DNA from: a candidate division KSB1 bacterium
GTDB lineage: Bacteria > Zhuqueibacterota > Zhuqueibacteria > Zhuqueibacterales > Zhuqueibacteraceae
Direction: 5' to 3'
DNA: 64,000 nucleotides
Assembly (NCBI GenBank): GCA_034506255.1
Contig: JAPDPX010000006.1
Coordinates: 310,001 to 374,000, forward strand
Made by a program: the position numbers and the translations under genes. How positions within the stretch are numbered: position 1 is the stretch's first letter; every line of letters begins with the position of its first letter. The notes below the pieces were generated by a model. That model worked only from the letters and a program-made list of their open reading frames with translations, searched no databases and was not told where the DNA came from. Of this stretch, positions 19,301-26,681 are shown piece by piece.

Positions 19301-19411
19301 CAAGCGGGGCAATTGGTGCATTCCGGGGTTTATCTGTATCGCCTGCAGGCGCGGCTGCACCACCGCGGTGAAATTTTCACCGCGACACGGAAGCTGCTGC
19401 TGTTGCAATGA
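16361..19411 (+). CDS. Very large secreted protein: lectin-like, FN3, five Ig-like repeats, FlgD-type tail
   Basis: 1016 residues, with a signal peptide to about residue 30 (LGFLPAAPALLSQ). Residues 65-270 look like a laminin-G/concanavalin-like sugar-binding fold (SDDFNRPEIGEHWTYDKRYW). A fibronectin type III domain follows (VTDLHGVDSTSSALTLEWRA...YYVALRAFDETGRAGGLSN). About 385-905 hold five tandem Big-1-like Ig domains, each with a signature such as LGVQVTDRFGAPVSGFAVQF, a GGG turn and TDANGTA. Residues 925-1016 are a FlgD-Ig/type-A sorting-like tail (NQPNPFNPETNIPF, YDMNGRLVRVL, GVYLYRLQ, KLLLLQ). It is probably a surface adhesin or matrix protein; no catalytic motif is seen. Confidence 0.85.
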   Translation: MFHEVWRGACRRAILFSLGFLPAAPALLSQTLPAPHVDSLRQAMQLPEAVTVRWATSHNSVDTIHVSDDFNRPEIGEHWTYDKRYWAIKDGELVLTPAAIYGWRYLALFEPVFNKPGLNVYSVSYRWGRQADSIGIKEGAHALMIDTLATIGSGYWLWHRTNWHEVWLWIIRYGTWEYTWRQGKRVDQQQAKVPNPKAGDVVKAVIRNRPEAVYFDYYVNDRLDATCADTSKEFALNNRWYVGVFIHGEQLNNQVDDFTVSWLQVDQIAPAAVTDLHGVDSTSSALTLEWRAPGDNNWDGQAERYEIRYSTAPITSGNFSAAQLLPTPPVPNRGGEVQRVRLEGLLPYQTYYVALRAFDETGRAGGLSNVAQLRTRGDGIASKLLLAAGCHQNGEAGQTLPQPLGVQVTDRFGAPVSGFAVQFTVIAGNGNLQGQARRTVLTDAQGYARTTWTLGPTPGTNEVEIRADGLSGSPARCVVTATTGSLTQASIVSGARQMVSAGQPSAPLVARFSDDFGNGIVGHAVQFAILTGGGHFANGQTMVQTVTDANGTATATCLAGEVYGDSTVVVASPAASTTPAVQFLIKTAAPDSMAVAGGDQQTAFAGTTLPEPLSVQVFDANGLPAGNFSVTFRIVSGGGRLNHDTTQVRVRTDSSGVARVRWTLGKLAGSQQVNARAEFKGVKLRHSPLAFHATAKPVVISPTLSHLSVSPQTGLPADSQAVATITVTLRNELNQLVSGQAVRVTVSGQHNLLAPASGLTDANGTAVFRLRSWRAGRKTVAAYLRSPALKLADSVQVEFVALPAVSFEKAGGDQQSGAINQLLALPVAVRLHDKLGNPPQPTAVKFEVTAGGGSILANGSGLVFSDSNGIAQARWRLGPSLGFNRLNVSVPGLAAPVLTFTALALITAVEEPAAGHVPVQFALWQNQPNPFNPETNIPFDLPEAALVRLELYDMNGRLVRVLAEEERPAGAHVLRWDGRDQAGQLVHSGVYLYRLQARLHHRGEIFTATRKLLLLQ

Positions 19412-19413
19412 GC

Positions 19414-19444
19414 CCCGCCCGGAGATGCAAGGCGTCCGGGCGGG
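19414..19444. terminator. Convergent hairpin, likely bidirectional terminator
   Basis: CCCGCCCGGA and TCCGGGCGGG form a perfect 10-base stem with an 11-base loop, in the 45-base gap between two convergent stop codons (19411 plus, 19457 minus). There is no T-tract, so release may depend on the stem alone or on Rho. Confidence 0.6.
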
Positions 19445-19456
19445 AAAGGGGGGGAC

Positions 19457-20365
19457 CTACGGCTGCGGCTCGAGTTTTTCGATCAGAAAAAAGATTTTCT
19501 CGCTGCGCAGTTGCGCGGCCTCGAGCATCTTGATGCGGTCGCGATGTCCCGCTTTGGAAATTTGAATCACATGATTCTGCCCGCGGGAGATGTATGTGAT
19601 CAGCGGTGACTGTCCCAGGTATTTGTCGTCGACGATCACCTCGGCATGGGTGGGAATGGTGTTGATCTGCAGTGCGATTTTTTCATCTGCGGGCGGGGCA
19701 ACGGGCGCGGGTTCCACCGGTGGCACAGGCGCAGGCAGAGCGGGCGCCGGGGCCATGGGGGAGTCAGGCACGGCCGGCGGCCGGGCAGTTTCCGGCGCGA
19801 CAGCCGCAGGGACAACTCGCACCGCCGGTGTCACCTCCGGCGTTGGCTTCGACTCGTGCCCGCCCGCTGCTGCCGGTGATGCTGCCGGTGCAGTGGCTGT
19901 TACCTGCCCGGCTGCGCCCGCCAGCGGCTGTGCACTCTCCGTGAAAAAATTCTTCTTTCTCACCAGACTGCCGTCGGGATTCTTTTCGAGTGTGATGGTG
20001 AGCAGCGTCACGTGGCCGGGATAGATTCTGACCCGGCCGTCATGCGTCTGCAGCTCGTATTCCTTCTCCTTCCAAAAAGATTTGGCACGATAGACGGCCT
20101 TCACCTGATACACGCCCTGGGCCAGAGGCAGCTCGAAGACTTCATTGCGCGGCGTGCGTTCGGTGGTGCGCAGCGGTTGAATTCTCCTGCCCTCGACATA
20201 CAGCTCGACTTCGCCCTTGTTGTTGCGCTGGTCGCGCACATTGTTGATCTGCACGAGCAAACCGGGGGAAGTGGTGGAGACGGCGGCCAACGCGCCGGCA
20301 ACAAGGCCGGCAGCCGGGTTGATGAGGCAAAACAGCAGCGCTGGGTAAAGGCATCTGGTGATCAT
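19457..20365 (-). CDS. Exported PEGA-domain protein
   Basis: 302 residues from the ATG at 20365, which has GGGAGAAAG just upstream; the open frame runs to 20497 but that start has no such site. A signal peptide (CLYPALLFCLINPAAGLVAG) is followed by a beta domain with GEVELYVEGRRIQPL and YQVKAVYRAKSFWKEKEYEL. A long Pro/Ala linker occupies about 155-225. The C-terminal PEGA-like domain has INTIPTHAEVIVDDKYLGQS and PLITYISRGQNHVIQISKAG. PEGA domains are surface or envelope beta folds that bind other proteins. It overlaps no neighbour and probably has its own promoter. Confidence 0.82.
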   Translation of the reverse strand: MITRCLYPALLFCLINPAAGLVAGALAAVSTTSPGLLVQINNVRDQRNNKGEVELYVEGRRIQPLRTTERTPRNEVFELPLAQGVYQVKAVYRAKSFWKEKEYELQTHDGRVRIYPGHVTLLTITLEKNPDGSLVRKKNFFTESAQPLAGAAGQVTATAPAASPAAAGGHESKPTPEVTPAVRVVPAAVAPETARPPAVPDSPMAPAPALPAPVPPVEPAPVAPPADEKIALQINTIPTHAEVIVDDKYLGQSPLITYISRGQNHVIQISKAGHRDRIKMLEAAQLRSEKIFFLIEKLEPQP

Positions 20366-20493
20366 GACTTTCTCCCTTGGAGTAAAAAGGTGCCCCTGCA
20401 CGCCAAGGCCGGCCTGGCAGCGGGATGATGGAAAGAGTTGATCTCCTAAGTCAAACGCAGCAGACGAAACACCGGGCCGGGCACCGCTCAGAC

Positions 20494-21378
20494 TCACCAG
20501 GTCAGACTGCCGTTGCGGCCAAGGGTGGGTTCGCCGGCCACGATCAGCATGCCGATGTTGAAGGGATCGCGCAGGCTGAGCAGGCCGGGCCTCTGCTGAA
20601 ACGTCCAGTCGTGGCGCTCCAGGCGGCTTGCCACCAGTGCCAACTCTGTTTCATTCGGCACACAGATGGTAAGATACCGGAGACCGCGGGCGTCGGAAGG
20701 CGCGGGGGGTGCTCCCTTTCCCGCCCAGGTATTGCATCCCACATGATGATGATAGCCTCCGGCCGCGAGAAAGAGGGCCTCACTGCCGTAGCGCGCGGTC
20801 AATTCGAAACCCAGAATCTCACGATAGAAACGCTCGGCACTTTCCAGATCGCCGACTTGCAAATGCACATGGCCGATGCGCGTGCCGGGCGGCAATCCTT
20901 CCCAGGTGACTTTGCCGCGTCCCAATTCCGCCAGCAGCAAATCCAAATCGAGCACCTCGGTGGTCATGCGCAACTGGCCGTCCTGCCAGAGCCAGTCGCT
21001 GCGCGGCCGGTCGGCATAGATTTCGATGCCGTTGCCTTCAGGGTCGGCGAGGTAAATTGCCTCACTCACCAGATGATCCGAAGCGCCTTGCAACGGGTAG
21101 CGCAGAGCGAGCAGATGGTGCAGAGCGTGCGCCAGATCGTAGCGGCCTGGCAGCAGAATCGCGAAGTGATAGAGGCCGGCACTGAAGTGCGGCCGGGGCT
21201 TGGCGTCCGGCAACCGGGTGAGCGCGAGCAGGGGGTGCGAGCCGTCGGCGGAGAGCCAGGTGGTACCGCGCTGGCTCTGCAGGATTTTCAGGCCGAGCAG
21301 GTTGCTGTAGAAATGGAGCGCTTGTTTCAAATCTGCAACCGTGAGATGCACCGGCCCCATGTGTGTATCGGGGTGCAT
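20494..21378 (-). CDS. VOC family protein, CatE-like ring-cleavage dioxygenase candidate
   Basis: 294 residues from the ATG at 21378; the longer open frame to 21549 has no support. Two vicinal-oxygen-chelate modules are visible: MGPVHLTVADLKQALHFYSN with LADPEGNGIEIYADRP, then IGHVHLQVGDLESAERFYRE with a His-rich GGYHHHVGCNTW. This two-module layout matches the CatE-like catechol 2,3-dioxygenase group, whose Fe(II) ligands are two His and a Glu. The substrate cannot be read from sequence. A promoter lies at 21591-21619 and a perfect palindrome at 21556-21571, within the roughly 200-base leader, so it is probably regulated. Confidence 0.83.
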   Translation of the reverse strand: MHPDTHMGPVHLTVADLKQALHFYSNLLGLKILQSQRGTTWLSADGSHPLLALTRLPDAKPRPHFSAGLYHFAILLPGRYDLAHALHHLLALRYPLQGASDHLVSEAIYLADPEGNGIEIYADRPRSDWLWQDGQLRMTTEVLDLDLLLAELGRGKVTWEGLPPGTRIGHVHLQVGDLESAERFYREILGFELTARYGSEALFLAAGGYHHHVGCNTWAGKGAPPAPSDARGLRYLTICVPNETELALVASRLERHDWTFQQRPGLLSLRDPFNIGMLIVAGEPTLGRNGSLTW

Positions 21379-21555
21379 AACGAACCTATCCCAAAAAGAT
21401 GTTTTTGCTTGCAGGAAATCGCGGTCGTTGAAGGTCGAGGCTCCGTCCTGGATTGTTGAGAAATTGGAACCGGTTCCGTTCCTGGCATTCCGGTGTTTTT
21501 TGCCGCGCAGTGCATGGTTGGGGTGCATGGGAATGAAAGGCTGCGGCATTTGTGA

Positions 21556-21571
21556 TTTCGCATATGCGAAA
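21556..21571. promoter_or_regulatory. Perfect 16-base palindrome, possible operator of the VOC gene
   Basis: TTTCGCATATGCGAAA is exactly self-complementary. It lies about 13-28 bases inside the predicted transcript from the promoter at 21591-21619, a common place for a repressor to block elongation or initiation. No regulator gene is adjacent. Confidence 0.6.
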
Positions 21572-21590
21572 GACTACAGTCAGCGGCGGC

Positions 21591-21619
21591 AAAATAATTC
21601 TAATTCCTCTAAAAGTCAA
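21591..21619 (-). promoter_or_regulatory. Promoter of the VOC gene
   Basis: On the minus strand TTGACT (21619-21614), a 17-base spacer and TATTTT (21596-21591) are followed at once by GCCGCC (21590-21585). It lies just past the folC stop codon. The leader to the ATG at 21378 is about 200 bases. Confidence 0.68.
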
Positions 21620-21647
21620 TTCGCGGATTGTTCCCGCCGCCACGGCA

Positions 21648-23003
21648 TCAAGATGACGGCACACGCCGGGGTTGCGATTTGCGCCGGACCTTGCCGGTGT
21701 AGGGATCGGGCAGACTGCCCGCGCGCATCAACTCGCCGAGCAGGTAATGCGAGCCGGTGACGCAAAGCAAATCGTTGTCGCGGCAGAGTGCGCGCGCCGC
21801 CTGCAGCGCCTGCTCGCTGTGGTCGAACGCCCGGGCGCGCAATCCCAGGGCGCGGGCATGTTGCAGCAATTCCCGGCCGGGCCGGGCGCGATCGCTTGCC
21901 ACCGTGGCGAAAAAGCAGGCCGGCTGCAGCGGCTGCCAGAGGCGCAGCACCCTGGCCGCCGACTTGTCCTGCATCAGCGCCATCACCACTTTGACCGGCC
22001 GGCCGGGAAAGAGCGTCTGAATCGTTTGGGTGAGCACGCGCATGCCATGGGGATTGTGTGCCGCGTCCAACAGCGTGTTCGGCTGGCCCGGCAGCAATTG
22101 CAGCCGCGCCGGCCAGTGTGTGTGCGACAGCCCCGCACGGATGGCTTCGTCGGAGAGCGGAAATCCGGCCCGGCGCAGCAAGCTCGCGGCACAAACCGCC
22201 AGAGCCGCATTACGCACTTGATGCGCACCCAACAAGTTCAACTGCAAAGCGGAATAGGCAATTTCATCAGCGGGCAAACGCAGGTCGAAGCGGGTTCCCG
22301 TGACGGCCAGTCGCATTTTGGAAACCTTCGCGCGCCGGCGAACCTCGAGCAGCGGTGCGCGCAGCTCGCGGCAGCGGGCCGCCACCACGGCAGCCGCCGT
22401 GGGTGGCAGCACGCCGCTCAGGCAGGGCCGTTTGGGTTTGATGATGCCGGCCTTCTCCGCAGCAATCGCGGCCAGGGTCCTGCCCAGGTAATTCTGATGC
22501 TCCAGAGCGATGGATGTAATGATGCTGATCTCGGGCAGGATGATGTTGGTGGCGTCCAGCCGGCCGCCCAAACCGGTTTCGATAATCGCCAGATCGACCT
22601 GCTGCTCGGCAAAATATTTGAAAGCAAGCGCGGTCAGGACTTCAAAGTAGGTGGCCTGCCAGGCATCGATCCGCGACCGGCAGGAGCGCAACAACTCTTC
22701 GAAGTCATGGCCGGAGATGGGCACGCCGTTGATTTGAATGCGCTCATTGAGATGGACCAGATGGGGGGAGGTATAAAGCCCGACACGCAGACCGGCGGCT
22801 TGGGCAATGGCTGTCAGCATCGCCGCGGTCGAACCTTTGCCATTGGTGCCGGCGAGATGTACACACGGAAAGGCCCGCTGGGGATTGCCAAGAAAACGAG
22901 CAAGCCGGCGAATGCGCTGCAAGCCGAGCTGCCAGCCAAAAAATCCCAGTTTATTCAAATAAGCCTGAGTGCGGCTACTTATGGCCATTTCAGATCGTGA
23001 CAT
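21648..23003 (-). CDS. folC: Dihydrofolate/folylpolyglutamate synthase
   Basis: 451 residues from the ATG at 23003 (22988 is also possible). The ATP-binding loop HLAGTNGKGSTAAML is typical of Mur ligase relatives. TSPHLVHLNERIQINGVPIS gives the FolC signature, IIETGLGGRLDATNI the second conserved block, and LLDAAHNPHGM the glutamate-ligase domain. The enzyme adds glutamate to dihydropteroate and to folates in the cytosol. The gene is divergent from a TonB receptor, with a 415-base gap, and is followed by the VOC gene's own promoter, so it is probably a single-gene transcript. Confidence 0.93.
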   Translation of the reverse strand: MSRSEMAISSRTQAYLNKLGFFGWQLGLQRIRRLARFLGNPQRAFPCVHLAGTNGKGSTAAMLTAIAQAAGLRVGLYTSPHLVHLNERIQINGVPISGHDFEELLRSCRSRIDAWQATYFEVLTALAFKYFAEQQVDLAIIETGLGGRLDATNIILPEISIITSIALEHQNYLGRTLAAIAAEKAGIIKPKRPCLSGVLPPTAAAVVAARCRELRAPLLEVRRRAKVSKMRLAVTGTRFDLRLPADEIAYSALQLNLLGAHQVRNAALAVCAASLLRRAGFPLSDEAIRAGLSHTHWPARLQLLPGQPNTLLDAAHNPHGMRVLTQTIQTLFPGRPVKVVMALMQDKSAARVLRLWQPLQPACFFATVASDRARPGRELLQHARALGLRARAFDHSEQALQAARALCRDNDLLCVTGSHYLLGELMRAGSLPDPYTGKVRRKSQPRRVPSS

Positions 23004-23418
23004 GGCTTCCGAGGTATGATTGCGGGACTTGCCTGCCACCACTTGGGCAACGATTCTCAGCAGCGCTGAGAACCCTTGTGAGATGAGCACAGCATGGCTG
23101 GCTGCAAAAGTGGTCTTGCTTCATCCTGATGGGCGCCGCGCGCGCCACACAATTGATTGCTGCAGAAATGGCCGCCAATATGCAAAAATTTTCCGTTTTC
23201 TGGAAGCTTTTTGCATATCCTCGCACATCTTTGGCGGACACGGCGCATGTTGCGGTCGCCATGCCGGCGGGTGTACAAGTTTAACTTCTTTGAAATCGTG
23301 CGAGATGAAAAACCTGCCGGATGAGCTGCGCAGTCAGGCGAGGCAAGCTGACTTTAGAGCGCAGCATGGCATAAGCCTTGCAAAGAATATTGTTTTGATA
23401 AAACAAGATCTTGCGCAA
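23004..23418. other. Divergent regulatory gap before the TonB receptor
   Basis: About 415 bases between folC and the receptor. The plus frame stays open through here, but its composition (Cys and His clusters) and lack of a start site argue against coding. A 17-base imperfect inverted repeat at 23178-23218 is the main structure. Confidence 0.55.
23178..23218. repeat. Long AT-rich inverted repeat
   Basis: The arms at 23178-23194 and 23202-23218 match at 15 of 17 positions around a 7-base loop and begin and end with ATATGCAAAAA / TTTTTGCATAT. It lies about 200 bases before the receptor start, so it could be an RNA structure, an old terminator or a regulator site. Confidence 0.55.
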
Positions 23419-25914
23419 ATGAGAACCTCTTCCCCAAGAGCCAAAATCCTCGTGCTGGTGGCGCTCCTCCTGCCGGCCAGCAACAGCTTCAGCGGCGCGT
23501 TCGGCAATATCTCCGGTTTCGTGAGAGACAAGGAGACAAATATTCCTCTGCCAGGCGCGAATATTGTAGTGGAAGGCACCAATTTTGGCGCCAAAGCCAA
23601 CAAGTACGGGCACTACATCATCTACAACCTGCCGGTGGGCAACTACAACCTGCGGGTGAGCATGATCGGCTACAGCACGTTGAAGCTGACCGACGTGGAG
23701 GTGAAAACCGATCTCAATACCAGCCTGGACATCGCGCTCACCAGCCGCGTGCTCAACACGTCCGAAGAAATCGTGGTAACCGCGCCGCGCGTGCAGATTT
23801 TTCGTGATCTGATGTCGAGCACCGAATATCTCAGCGAGGAAACCATAGCGGAAACCACGCCCGGGCTGACCTATCACGACAAGCTGGCTCTGGTGCCCGG
23901 CTACGTCGCCAACCACATGCGCGGCAGCCGCAGCAGCAACGTGCAGTATCTCATCGACGGGCTGCCGGCTTCCGGTGCCATGACCCGTGCGGCGGCGTTC
24001 AGCCTGCCCACCAGCGCGATCGCAGAGATGGTGGTGCAGACCGGCGGTTTCAGTGCGGAATACGGCAACGTTACCTCCGGGGTCATCAACATCATCACGC
24101 GCGAGGGCCGCAATGACTTTTTCGCGGCACTCAAACTGGCGCAGGATGTACCGGCGCGCCGCGATTGGAGCTATGACAACGCCCGGCGCGCGGAGTTTGC
24201 CGTGGGCGGGCCGCTCAAACTCGGCCTGGGCGGGCCGTTGATCGATTCCAATTACCTGATTTCCGGCAGTGCCTACCTTACCGACACGCCCCAGCGCAAG
24301 CAGCTTCGGCAGATCTTTAACACGCCGGTGCTGTTCAATTATGATCTGAATTCCAAGCTGATGCTCCGGCTGTCCAACACGGTCTTTCTGCGCTGGCAGG
24401 GCTTGTTTTCCAACTGGGAATGGCGGCGCTATGATGCGGCGTGGGCCGGCCGTGTGTCGGCGCTGCCCAAACGCTTCAACAACAGCAGCCGGATGGACCT
24501 GTCCATCATTCACACCCTGAGTGCGGAGACGTTTTACAAGCTTGAATTGAGTCTCCTGCGTTTGCGGCAGCGCATCACCGGCGCCATCGCCGGCGCGGGA
24601 ACCAGCAATCTCATCCTCAAACACTCGCAATCGCTGGCGCAGGTGTGGCCGGGAGAGTTCGAACCCTGGTGGGAGGATCTGCGCGAGCGCCACTACTTCG
24701 GCCGCCTCAGCCTGGTGCGGCAATTGAATCCCACGCACCAATTTCGGCTGGGCTTCGAGACCAACCTGTGGCAAATCACGCTCAACCGCGATCGCTTCCT
24801 GCTGTGGCCCAACGGCCGCCTGGCAGAGAGCCGGGTGTACAGCCGCTATCAGGACGCGTTCCAGCGCAAACCGTATGCGCTCGCCGCCTATTTCCAGCAC
24901 AAAATCGAGCTCCCCAGTTTTCTGGCCACCATGGGCGTGCGCGCCGAATACTTCTCCGCGAATGCCAAACCGGCGCGACTGCCCTCCACAGCACCCTTCA
25001 CGGCGGCCAATGATTCTGCAGTGGCGCCGGCACCACCGGCGGACAAATTTCACTTCACCCTGGCGCCGCGCCTGGGCATCGCCATTCCCATCGGCAACGT
25101 CGAACATCTCGCGGTGAACTACGGCTGGTTTTTCGAGCTGCCGCCGTTTTATTACTTGTATACCAACCCCGCAGGCAATCTCGAGGCCCGCTGGCCGATC
25201 TTCGGCAACAGCAACATCAAGCCGATCCGCGCCAAAGCCTGGGAGCTGACATACCGCCGCGTGCTGGCCGGGCATTCCACCTTCACGCTCACCGGCTTCC
25301 TGCGTGACTTTGAAGATTTGATCGACACCTTCCCATACGGCAATCCCGCCGCCGGCTCGGGGGAACAACAAGCGGTGTTTCGCTATGAGAATCGCGCCAG
25401 GGCCAGCACCAGCGGTCTGGAAGCAGCCTACTCCCATCGCTTCGGCATGGCGCTGCAGGCAAGCCTTGCCTACACTCACTTGACCAGCAGCGGCACCGGC
25501 TCCTGGCCGGAGACCACGCTGTTGAGCCGCAGCCGCGATGAAGTGCAGCTCAGCCATCTGGAGGAGCCGCTGGCGTGGGATCAACGTCACGCCTTCAAGC
25601 TGCGTCTGTCTTACCACACGCCCCAAGGCCTGCTGGTGAGCCTGTTCGCCAAAATCAATGGGCCGGCACGTGCGATCGAGTGGCTGAGCAACAAAGAGAC
25701 GGAGCTGGGCTGGCGTCATTTTATCGATCTGAAACTGGCGGGACCGTCTTTGGCGCGGCTCGGCCTGCCGCTGGCACCGTTTCTGGAGGTGCGCAACCTG
25801 CTCGATCAACGCAGCGCAGATCCGGCGCAGGGCGGCATCGATTTCGGCCAGCCCACGCTGGAGTTTCAGGAACACTACGGCCGGCGCATTTGGGTTGGCC
25901 TCAGCTTGCGGTGA
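23419..25914 (+). CDS. TonB-dependent receptor with carboxypeptidase-regulatory-like domain
   Basis: 831 residues from the ATG at 23419, chosen because a signal peptide follows (ILVLVALLLPASNSFSG); the open frame begins at 23020. The N-terminal beta-sandwich has ISGFVRDKETNIPLPGANIV and YNLPVGNYNLRVSMIGYSTL. The plug domain follows (SRSSNVQYLIDGLPASG; GGFSAEYGNVTSGVINIITR). The rest alternates in barrel strands and ends in an aromatic residue with YGRRIWVGLSLR. Such receptors import large or scarce ligands through the outer membrane. No TonB or periplasmic partner is adjacent, so the ligand is unknown. Confidence 0.88.
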   Translation: MRTSSPRAKILVLVALLLPASNSFSGAFGNISGFVRDKETNIPLPGANIVVEGTNFGAKANKYGHYIIYNLPVGNYNLRVSMIGYSTLKLTDVEVKTDLNTSLDIALTSRVLNTSEEIVVTAPRVQIFRDLMSSTEYLSEETIAETTPGLTYHDKLALVPGYVANHMRGSRSSNVQYLIDGLPASGAMTRAAAFSLPTSAIAEMVVQTGGFSAEYGNVTSGVINIITREGRNDFFAALKLAQDVPARRDWSYDNARRAEFAVGGPLKLGLGGPLIDSNYLISGSAYLTDTPQRKQLRQIFNTPVLFNYDLNSKLMLRLSNTVFLRWQGLFSNWEWRRYDAAWAGRVSALPKRFNNSSRMDLSIIHTLSAETFYKLELSLLRLRQRITGAIAGAGTSNLILKHSQSLAQVWPGEFEPWWEDLRERHYFGRLSLVRQLNPTHQFRLGFETNLWQITLNRDRFLLWPNGRLAESRVYSRYQDAFQRKPYALAAYFQHKIELPSFLATMGVRAEYFSANAKPARLPSTAPFTAANDSAVAPAPPADKFHFTLAPRLGIAIPIGNVEHLAVNYGWFFELPPFYYLYTNPAGNLEARWPIFGNSNIKPIRAKAWELTYRRVLAGHSTFTLTGFLRDFEDLIDTFPYGNPAAGSGEQQAVFRYENRARASTSGLEAAYSHRFGMALQASLAYTHLTSSGTGSWPETTLLSRSRDEVQLSHLEEPLAWDQRHAFKLRLSYHTPQGLLVSLFAKINGPARAIEWLSNKETELGWRHFIDLKLAGPSLARLGLPLAPFLEVRNLLDQRSADPAQGGIDFGQPTLEFQEHYGRRIWVGLSLR

Positions 25915-26188
25915 GCCGGCGGCACCTGCTCGCTTTCCCACCTCCTTCCTTTGACAACCTGCCATGCGCGGCACCTGCGGCAAGAGGGCGCCCAGCCTGC
26001 TTTATGTGCCGCCGGCCGCAGTAGCGCGGCGTGATCATGGTGCAAAACTCCAGGCACCTTCAAAAGGTTTTTGTGCGCTGAAGCCTCCCGCCCAGCCAAG
26101 GCAGAGAGCACGCCGACGCTGAGGCAACTTTTGTCTTCCCTGAATGTTGCATGCTCACTTGCCATTGCCCGGGAGAAATGACGTGTTC

Positions 26189-26335
26189 ACAAAACTCCGT
26201 CAGGAGTGAACTGGAGAATTTCTCATGATCTGGCGCGGCTTTTTGAGGAGGGCCAGGCAGGCCACACCTGACGAAGTTTTGAGAAATGCGAAAGGCCACT
26301 TCACGCAAAACAGTTCACTTCTACCGGAGTTGACA
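26189..26335. repeat. REP-like inverted-repeat cluster
   Basis: A unit of about 22-25 bases with core CAAAACTCCGTCAGGAGTG occurs at 26189-26213. A near copy is inverted at about 26262-26281 (CCTGACGAAGTTTTG), and another inverted copy is at 26311-26335 (CAGTTCACTTCTACCGGAGT). ACTCC and GGAGT can form a small hairpin around a 4-base loop. This looks like a REP/RAYT-type non-autonomous element; no transposase gene is present. Confidence 0.6.
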
Positions 26336-26442
26336 GCACGGTTGCCTGCAAAATTTTTTATGCACCACCCCGGGTGGTTGGCCGTCGCGATCACAGCGGC
26401 GCTTCTCGCGGAGGAGATCAATCTGGGTGCAAAATTCAGGTC

Positions 26443-26471
26443 TTGCATTTTTAAGAGGCGATTTCTATTTT
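26443..26471 (+). promoter_or_regulatory. Promoter of the glmS operon
   Basis: TTGCAT (26443-26448), a 17-base spacer and TATTTT (26466-26471) are followed at once by GCCGCC, as upstream of the serine hydrolase and VOC genes. The leader to the ATG at 26682 is about 200 bases. I see no glmS ribozyme core, but I could not fold it. Confidence 0.62.
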
Positions 26472-26681
26472 GCCGCCATTCCAAAGCCGGGAAGCGAGTG
26501 AACAGCCGTGGGCATTTCATGCGCGATCTCGCACACCTGTTGATGGCCAATCCACACCAGCTTTTCCAAATGCCATTCTTCCCACTCAGTCACAACAGCG
26601 CCGTGTCTTGATGCTGGACAGCAGGACAGCCGGCCAAGCACGTTCGCACTGACCGCCTCAACCATAAAGGAGTTTCGCGCC

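Larger units (their letters stand above)
25915..26681. other. Gap with REP-like repeats and the glmS promoter
   Basis: About 770 bases. No credible gene: frames of 116-128 codons on both strands overlap the repeats and have no domain. It holds an inverted-repeat cluster (26189-26335) and a promoter at 26443. Confidence 0.6.

Noticed and set aside
23281..25983. A 900-codon open frame antisense to the TonB receptor, and similar long antisense frames opposite other genes (10043-12052, 12667-14154, 28475-30346, 2112-3908).
   Set aside because: Their products are rich in His, Gln and Arg, contain no domains, and mirror codon bias on a GC-rich coding strand. The sense strand carries clear families.
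26200..26611. Frames of 116-128 codons on both strands before glmS.
   Set aside because: They run across the palindromic repeats and the promoter and show no domain or ribosome site.
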